Source of the DNA: Carettochelys insculpta
Taxonomy: Eukaryota > Chordata > Testudines > Carettochelyidae
Direction of reading: 5' to 3'
Length of the DNA stretch: 64,000 nt
Assembly (NCBI RefSeq): GCF_033958435.1
Contig: NC_134142.1
Coordinates: 104,234,501-104,298,500, forward strand
The notes beneath the pieces are model-generated. The model was given only the letters and a program-made list of their open reading frames with translations, ran no database searches and was not told where the DNA came from. The translations under genes and the position numbers were made by a program. Every line of letters starts with the position of its first letter. Position 1 is the stretch's first letter. Shown here piece by piece: positions 58,004 through 64,000 of this stretch.

Positions 58004-59064
58004 TGTTAGCCGGTGGCCAGGTAATGTGCGGTGAGGTACTCCCCTGGGTCCTAAGCAACCCAGTTTTTTACTGTTAGAGCAGGCAGCTCCTAGCACACTC
58101 ACCCACGGCCAGGCTGTAGTAACCAAACGGTTAAAGTTCTTTTGTTGTGCCGGCTGTGTTGCAGTGACAAAAGGGTTAACAAAATAGTTAGGCTTGGATC
58201 TTAACTAGTTACAAGTTTATTAAGCTACAGTTATAAGCGTGCAGTTACAAAAGGCTATTGTTTACTTCTTATATGCTAGCAAAGTACAGGTGTTAACAAG
58301 TTACGTTACAATCCAATACAAAGATATCTGTGATCATCTAACACAATGATATCTTGGCACAATGACATCTAGTTACAGAGCTCTAATTCTTTAGCTGTGC
58401 ACAAAAAAAAGTCAGAGACCTAGCATGGGTGTATCTTACCCTCTCTGCGTCTCTCGATACCAGCGTAGCCAAGCCGGATCGGTCACTCAATTCCGCGGAA
58501 AGACGAATACGAGGTTGGGCGTCCCCAGTAGTGGACCTCGGGAGGCAATCACCTGACCCGACCAGCAGGAAGTTGGTGGAATGCACTCAATTAGAGTTCT
58601 GCTGGACCCATCTTTTATACCCCTTTTGGGTTATGTATTCTCTTTCTTATCTATGGTGCCAGATCATACTGGTCTGTCTTTGTGACTCCAGTTTGTTACA
58701 AGGGCATTTCTACTTAGTTTGCACTTGTAAGACAAGAGATAAACAATTTAGGAGTACAGGACATTCTTTTGTGCGGGCGGGGCACGTCCCCTTCTGAGTG
58801 ATTGTGTGTGTGCATCATATTGATCAATGCCAGCTGGGGTGATTTCTTGAGGGCTCCCCCCCCCTCATGTTGACAGTCTGGCCTGTTAGCCTTCTAGCTG
58901 TACTTTATGCTTCTCAGGGTCACGATAAGCCAGCATATCTGGGCCTCAATGAGGGCATCAAAGACTGTGCTGTCAGCAGCCGCTTCCATGCCCTGTGTGC
59001 TCCTCAGTGGGACGGGGGGCAACGAGCAAGCTGGCTTGTAAGGGGGAGACTCTGTCTGGCTACA
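58004..59064 (-). repeat. ERV LTR, 5' copy
   Basis: 1061 bp, near identical to 53338-54397. Differences seen include G/A in GCGTGC(G/A)GTTAC, two near AAAAAAA(TT/GTC)AGAGACC, three near AGC(T/C)G(T/C)TTCC(G/A)TG, one in the C run at about 58860 and a G-run/AC change near 59011. TATA box at 58612-58619, AATAAA at 58216-58221. Confidence 0.95.
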
Positions 59065-59134
59065 AGCACCCAAGAGGGGGCGGGGAGAACGGGCCAGGGC
59101 ACTGGACTAACAGCCTTCCCCTCCCTCTCTCCAG

Positions 59135-59814
59135 CTGCAGCATCGGACGCCCCAGGCAGCCAGGCACTGTCCGTTGTCCCTGACAGCCCGCAGGAAGCCA
59201 GCCACCGCCAGTGGCCGGAGACACCCCCTAGGCCAGCAGGATGGTCCCGCCACCGCCGGACTCTTGGGATGGCCCCGGTGGACCGTCAGCTGCTGGCAGC
59301 TCTCTGGCAGCAGATGGAGGTGGCAGAGGAAAGACTCCGCTTTGAGTGGGAGGAGTCCACCCGGCAGTGGGCAGCGTGGGAGGACTTTATGGGGGTTTCC
59401 AGGGACATAGCCAGGTCGATCCGGGAGACCGTCTCCTGGCTCCCGCCCCTGCTGCCCCCCGGGCCACCCTCCCCGCCGCTCCACCCACCTCGCCACCTTC
59501 TGCCCCACCTGCCGCCGCACCCGCCTCACCACCAGCAAGCTCCACAGAGCCCACTGGGGCTGAAGACTGGCCAGTGGAGGCATCCCAGCCCTACCTGCTG
59601 GTCCTCCCAGCCCCCAGCCGGCCATGCCAAGGACCGTGGACACAGGGAGGGGGGTTGCGAGCTGTACCCGCTGGGGCTCGCGCCCCTCTACCCCCACCCC
59701 AGACTGATGGGGGCCCGGCGGACGGTTCGGCTGTTGGCCCACATATATAGTTGTCCCCCTTTTTGTAGATTAGCTGCAGTTTCTTTGTTTAATCAAACAA
59801 GTTATCCAGTTTAA
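59135..59814 (+). CDS. Harbinger Myb/SANT-like protein, exon 2
   Basis: The acceptor CTCTCTCCAG|CTGCAG supplies two bases that complete the codon left open by exon 1, so the splice keeps frame. The exon then reads DAPGSQALSVVPDSPQEAS and a charged helical stretch, likely coiled coil (LLAALWQQMEVAEERLRFEW), ending in Pro-rich sequence. The frame is open to a stop at 59812-59814. A second + frame is open over 59346-59750 with equally Pro-rich sequence, and the family's usual C-terminus may switch between them, so a frameshift near 59430-59520 is possible. The intron is 6059 bp, of which 5732 bp (ERV plus one target copy) is the provirus; the ancestral intron would be 327 bp. Confidence 0.75.
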
Positions 59815-59945
59815 AAAAAAAGTTTTATCTTCCAAAACGCTGGACTCGTGTGCTTGTTGGGGGGGTGGCATGCGGGTTTTGGGGGCGGTGTGCGGGCATT
59901 GAGGGCTGTGGGGGGGGGGTCTTCTGGGGAAGGCCAGGGAGGTGC

Positions 59946-61412
59946 TCAGGGGTCTCCCTGATCGAAGTGGGCCTGCAGGGCCTCGCGGACCCGTACCCCC
60001 TCATGGTGGGCTTGGCAGCTGGGTGTGGCGGCCGGCTGGGGGAAGCCCGTGCCGGCGTTGACTGCCCACCCCTGAACGAAAGCCTCCCCCTTGCTCTCAA
60101 CAATGTTGTGGAGCATGCAGCACGTGCCCACAACCTGGGGGATGTTTTGGAGGCTGACGTCCAGTCGGGCAAGGAGGCACCTCCAACAGCCCTTCAGACG
60201 GCCAAATGTTATCTCCACCACCTGGTGGGTGTGGTTCAGGCGGGCATTGAACCGCTCCTGGCTGGCGTTGAGGTGGCTGGTGTACGGGCGCATGAGCCAG
60301 GGCTGGAGTGGGTAGGCCGCATCTGCCACAAGGCAGGGGGCACGGTGGTGTCCCCCAGAGGGATCTCCCTCTGGGGGATGTAGGTCCCCGCCTCCAGCCA
60401 GCGGCACAGGCCCAAGTTCCTAAAAACACGGGCATCATGTGTGCAGCCAGGCCAGCCCATGTACACGTCCTGGAAGCAGCCCCGACTGTCCACCATGGCC
60501 TGCAGGACCACGGAGTGGTAGCCCCTGCGGTTGATGTATCTTCCTCCACTGTGGTCCGGGGCGCGGATGGGGATGTGGGTCCCATCCAGGGCCCCGAAGC
60601 AGTTGGGGAACCCCATGGAGGCGAATCCGGCGACGGCTGCATCCAGGTCCCCGAGTCGGACGACTGTCTGGAGCAACATGGCGTTAAGTGCACAGACCAC
60701 CTGTGGGGAGGGAACACAGGTGCCCATGAGGCTGTGCAGGGTGCCCCGGGGCCCTTCCCCCAGGCCCCCCTCCGAGGCACCTCCCCGGGTACCCCACTTG
60801 CCTAGCCCATCCCTCCCTGGTACCCCTCCCTTTCCAGCTCCACACCCAGCCCCTCCCTCCCCCCCCATCCCTCCCTCCCTAAGCCCACACCTGGCCCCAC
60901 CACCCCCCAGTGGGTGCGTGCCCGGGCCTCCTTACCTCCATGACGACAACCCCGACTGTGGCCTTTCCCACTCCAAACTGGTGTCCCATGGAGTGATAGC
61001 TGTCTGGAGTGGCCAGCTTCCAGACGGCTATTGCGACCCTCCTCTCAACGGGGAGGGCGTGCCGCATCAGGGTGTTGTGTTGCCTCAGTGCTGGGGTGAG
61101 CCACTGGCAGAGCTTGAGAAAGGGCTGCCGGCGCACGCGGAAGTTCCGGAGCCACATATCGTCATCCCACTCCCACATGACAAGCTGCTCCCACCACTCG
61201 GAGCTGGTGGGATAGCTCCAGAGGCGGGGGAGCAGCCGGTGAGGGAGGAAGAGGGGAGCCCGGTGGTCAGGGGCATCCCCGTCTGCCTCTGGGGTGGGCT
61301 TCTCTGGCAGAAGCCACTGGACGGCCTCCCGGGCAGCACCTAGGAGGGCGCTTGCCCCCTGGATGACTACCTGGAGGGCTTCCGCTTCCTGCTGCTGCTG
61401 CTGGATGTCCAT
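59946..61412 (-). pseudogene. Harbinger (HARBI1-like) DDE transposase, one frameshift
   Basis: Two exons. Exon 1 is 61412-60936 (159 codons, donor ATGGAG|GTAAGG) and exon 2 is 60700-59946 (acceptor CCCACAG|GTGGTC); the 235-bp intron is phase 0. Exon 1 has a Glu/Gln-rich start and a helix-turn-helix-like region (FLKLCQWLTPALRQHNT, YHSMGHQFGVGKATVGVVVM). Exon 2 has the DDE_Tnp_4 core: FGALDGTHIPIRAP (first Asp), YHSVVLQAMVDSRGCFQDVY, CTHDARVFRNL (second Asp region) and VVEITFGRLKGCWRCL (Glu). One lesion is visible: at the C run 60336-60340 (+ coordinates) the frame shifts by one base between TTVPP and the following LVADAAYPL. Otherwise it is open to the stop at 59946, giving about 410 residues, normal for the family. 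It would bind and cut the GTCTACAC-type ends. Confidence 0.85.
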
Positions 61413-61784
61413 ATCTGCTGTTACTTGGTCTGTAAGAGAGTGGCTACTGCTCTGCAGACCTCGTGCTGTGCAGACCGGGTGTGTCTGGGAGGGGCCCTTT
61501 AAAGGAGCATTTTGCAGCTGCCCTGGAAGGGCTAGTATGCTCTGTGACCCAGTCCGCGGTCTGTCCTGGCCCCTTATTTTGAAAGAGGGTGCTTGTGTGT
61601 GTAGACGCTCTGCATTTCCTTCCAGGGCAGCTCTTTTCGACGTTCCCCATTGCTACTTCGACATTGAACGTCAATGTTGCCAGCCCTGGAGGACTTGTAG
61701 ACGATATTCATCAAAGTAGCCTATTTCGATGTTCTTACTTTGAAATAGGCTACTTCGACGTAATGTGCTAGTGTAGACATAGCC

Positions 61785-62266
61785 ATTACATTGTACTTTA
61801 AATCTTGATTGGTTCTATGTTAATATAACTTTGTGAAATTTGTTAACACTAATAATTTTAAAATGTTACATATTTTTTATTGGTTATATCCTGAAATTCT
61901 CAATCACTTGAAAATTTAGTGATTGAAATGTTTCAGAAGTCCTTGATTCAGAAGTTATGTTGAAGTCTGTTCAAGTATAAATATGGTAGTGTGATTTAAA
62001 ATTGCTGGAGCACTCCAAATGTTTAAGCACATTTCAGATCATTATAAATCATTCTACGCTGAATTTTTAACCCTCCATTAATTTTATACAGCAGCCTTCT
62101 GAAAAATGTTGAGTGCTTCTGTTCAGCTCTACTACTTAGACCACTTAATTTGGTATTATTTGTGAACTCAACAGTATTTTATAGTGCAAATCTTGAACAA
62201 CACTAAATGGACCTAAGATCAAAAGCATGACTCTAGGAATGTGTCACATTTTGGCTTTCTCTTCAG
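61785..62266. other. AT-rich spacer
   Basis: No feature until the acceptor-like GGCTTTCTCTTCAG at 62266. Confidence 0.5.
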
Positions 62267-62381
62267 AAATTTTGCTGCCGAAACAAGAGGTCTGCCAGTA
62301 GGATTACTACAGATGAAAAGATAATTCCTTTCACTAGTTTGACTCCTAAGAGGTGCCCTCAAAATATTCACCTGCCTTCAG
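62267..62381 (+). other. Candidate host exon, 115 nt
   Basis: Acceptor TTGGCTTTCTCTTCAG and a near-consensus donor TTCAG|GTATGT frame a segment with exactly one open frame (phase 0 in, phase 1 out, 38 codons; motifs KFCCRNKRSASRIT and PFTSLTPKRCPQN). The other two frames hit stops. The Cys-Cys-Arg start is reminiscent of a juxtamembrane segment, but the protein is not recognised. Confidence 0.3.
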
Positions 62382-62664
62382 GTATGTCAGTTATTGGATT
62401 TTGGATGGTGTCATTGAAATTATACCACAACCATAGAACTCGTAACTTTGAGAGTAATGGCCTGGGGCTGGAGTTTCTCTGTAATATATACTAAACTGCT
62501 GATAAGTGACATGGATCATGCAAATATTCTTCTGAGCTGAGGCATTTCCCATAATGGCATTGTTCAAAATAGCACTATACACCAGTTCCTGGTCTAGACA
62601 GGTACTTAAGTACTTAGAGAAACTGACTTTATCAAATTCATCCCTCTTCTTCCAAACTATACAG
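62382..62664. other. Intron-like spacer
   Basis: Between two exon-like segments; no other feature. Confidence 0.4.
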
Positions 62665-62748
62665 ATTCTTCTGCCAGGAGGGAGCTTATCTGAGGAGCTG
62701 CACAGAAACAAGCTGCATAGAGGCTTCTTGCCCAGCACTGAACAGCTG
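62665..62748 (+). other. Candidate host exon, 84 nt
   Basis: Acceptor TTCTTCCAAACTATACAG and donor CAGCTG|GTAAGT. Phase 0 is open for 28 codons (GGSLSEELHRNKLHRGFLPS). It does not join in frame to the 62267 segment (which ends in phase 1 and would meet a stop), so at most one belongs to a given coding transcript, or both are non-coding exons. Confidence 0.25.
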
Positions 62749-63670
62749 GTAAGTGGAATAAGAGAGAAACAGAGTGTATAGCTATAGTTATCCATAGCTT
62801 TTGCTCTTCTCCCCATAGAGGATGACATTCTAAGGCTACCAGGGATACTTCAGTTATTAAAGTATCTCTGCAGCTACTCAATGGTCCAGAGAGATGACTC
62901 CATTTCCTTCTGCCTATCTGACAGCCCACAGTACTTGGGCTGAATGCCAGTTTCCTAGTTTTAATCCTATCTTCTCCAGTCTAAGTTGCAAGTTACTAGT
63001 TTGTCATTTTCCTAACTCAATTTACCCATGAACTCCCAAATTTGAAAGAAAAACAAAATTTCATCTAACCTTAATAGAAATAATAAACTAAAGATAGTTT
63101 ATTTTTTTCCAATGATCTTATTTGTTAATTGTACTGCATAGCTTAAATCTTTTTGGGTTTTCAAACTGTATATGATGACATTTTTAGGTTGTTTTAATAT
63201 CCTTCCCTTAGTAAGAAAGGATTCTGTGAGGTTTAGTCCCTTTTTGCCATGGGAAAGAAATGCGTGTCTGATAAACACACTGAATTCCTACATTTTGTGA
63301 AGATACATACAGAAGTTGTTGTGCAATAGCTGTGCATCCCTAACTTATCTGTTCCTAGTATAAAGAATCAAAAGAAGAATAACCACGTATTTTTGTTCAT
63401 TGACTAAGTAGGGCAAAAGCTTGTGGAATTTGCACAAACCCATACACACTTTTTCCTTCTGAAATGGAATCCTAGCTCAGCTCCCTTCTAGCCTTATACA
63501 GCTATGTTGCTGAGTCTATGAAGTCTTTAGTCAACAAAGGGCTGACAATTTATACCAGCAGAGAATCTGTCCCATGCAGTCTTCACCAAGAAAAGCCTGT
63601 GCAAAGCTTAGAATACTTGCTATACTCAAAAAAAAAAAAAAAAAAAACACTTTGTCTCCTGAGATGGTTT
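62749..63670. other. AT-rich DNA with poly(A) tract
   Basis: No gene seen. A run of about twenty A lies at 63628-63647, just before the PLE inverted pair. Confidence 0.5.
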
Positions 63671-63880
63671 ACAGCAACGAAAGGTCCTGTGGCACCTTAT
63701 AGACTAACAGAAAAGTTTTGAGCATGAGCTTTTGTGAGCACAGACTCACTTCATTGAAGTGAGTCTGTGCTCACAAAAGCTCATGCTCAAAACTTTTCTG
63801 TTAGTCTATAAGGTGCCACAGGACCCTTCATTGCTGTTACAGATCCAGACTAACACGGCTACCCCTCCAATACTTGAGAT
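63671..63880. mobile_element. Head-to-head pair of PLE hammerhead-type ends
   Basis: An inverted repeat with arms of about 83 bp (63671-63753 and 63755-63837) centred on 63754. Each arm runs from GAAGTGAGTCTGTGCTCAC through AAAAGCTCATGCTCAAAAC to TTAGTCTATAAGGTGCCACA, the turtle PLE terminal-repeat sequence. On the right it continues to GACTAACACGGCTACCCCTCC. The ribozyme GAAA box reads AAAA here and the CTGATGA box falls at the centre, reading TTCATTGA, so catalysis is unlikely. Confidence 0.7.
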
Positions 63881-64000
63881 GGGTTAGGGTCTGTTGGTGC
63901 TGAATTTGTCCATTATTTTTGATTGGAACCCATACAAACCTACTTTTGAAATATGAGTCTTGTGTAATGTCTTTGGAGACTCAAAACAAACACAATTTTG
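63881..64000. other. Spacer to window end
   Basis: Nothing recognised. Confidence 0.4.

Larger units (their letters stand above)
53338..59064 (-). mobile_element. Defective endogenous retrovirus in the Myb-gene intron
   Basis: Two long direct repeats bound the unit and the flanking 5-mer AGCAC is duplicated (53333-53337 and 59065-59069). The retrovirus is transcribed leftward: the primer-binding site lies beside the right-hand LTR and the polypurine tract beside the left. The 3606-bp interior is far too short for a full retrovirus: it holds pol 3' pieces and env fragments but no recognised protease or reverse transcriptase. The two LTRs differ by about ten changes, so insertion was recent compared with the other repeats here. 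The env SU cysteine motif CWMC and the integrase style point to a gamma-type lineage. Confidence 0.92.
52012..61784. mobile_element. Nearly intact two-gene PIF/Harbinger transposon with nested ERV
   Basis: A 9.77-kb unit bounded by GGGTGCGTCTACACTAGC on the left and GCTAGTGTAGACATAGCC on the right (inverted) and by the triplet ATT on both flanks (52009-52011 and 61785-61787). It holds a Myb/SANT-like gene on + and a DDE transposase on -, converging with stops 59814 and 59948 only about 130 bp apart, the gene pair typical of PIF/Harbinger elements. About 5.73 kb is a later retroviral insertion; without it the transposon would be about 4.04 kb. Both outer ends are the parents of the 24.2-, 29.9- and 44.5-kb non-autonomous copies. 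GC content of the coding parts is much higher than the flanks. Confidence 0.9.

Noticed and set aside
58867..59134. Upstream extension of the exon 2 frame with an ATG in the LTR
   Set aside because: The in-phase splice acceptor at 59134 explains the frame better; the LTR part is chance.

Overview
This window looks like nuclear DNA from a non-avian sauropsid, most likely a turtle. The case rests on repeat content: antisense CR1 LINE 3' regions of turtle type, Penelope-like elements (PLEs) with hammerhead-type terminal repeats, MIR-like SINE relics, and many DNA transposons with GGCYRTGTCTACAC-type ends. The species cannot be named from sequence alone. No complete host gene is visible. The AT-rich parts read as intergenic or intronic DNA, with a few short open segments between good splice sites (15669-15810, 43415-43483, 62267-62381, 62665-62748) offered only as candidate exons.

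Layout. 1-7.5 kb: AT-rich DNA with microsatellites, a decayed MITE and a PLE reverse-transcriptase relic. 7.5-9.1 kb: antisense CR1 split by a GC-rich insertion. 9.6-12.9 kb: a decayed two-gene PIF/Harbinger transposon. 13-24 kb: mostly featureless, with SINE/LTR-like relics. 24-30.6 kb: two Harbinger-derived non-autonomous elements (24156-24868 and 29858-30565, in opposite orientation), a second antisense CR1 and GC-rich repeats. 34-40 kb: PLE terminal fragments and three MITEs. 41.8-45.2 kb: a Tigger-like MITE, an unclassified repeat also present at 22.5 kb, and a third Harbinger-derived element. 46.9-48.4 kb: a 436-bp near-perfect palindromic MITE followed by a PLE 3' half (GIY-YIG nuclease end plus hammerhead-like repeat). 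51-52 kb: a 78-bp mini-MITE and a MIR relic.

52.0-61.8 kb is the centrepiece: a nearly intact two-gene Harbinger transposon with a 3-bp target duplication (ATT). It carries a Myb/SANT-like gene on + and a two-exon DDE transposase on -, converging tail to tail. A young defective retrovirus (53338-59064, on -, 5-bp duplication AGCAC, about 1.06-kb LTRs differing at roughly ten sites) sits inside the intron of the Myb/SANT gene, and the splice sites and phase around it are still compatible. The provirus keeps LTRs, primer-binding site and polypurine tract but has only about 3.6 kb inside: pol 3' pieces that look chimeric, a truncated env with a 138-bp tandem duplication, and no recognisable protease or reverse transcriptase.

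The elements are related to each other. The 24.2, 29.9 and 44.5 kb elements share both outer ends with the 52-62 kb transposon and look like internal-deletion derivatives that a Harbinger transposase of this type would mobilise. The final kilobase holds a head-to-head pair of PLE hammerhead-type ends.
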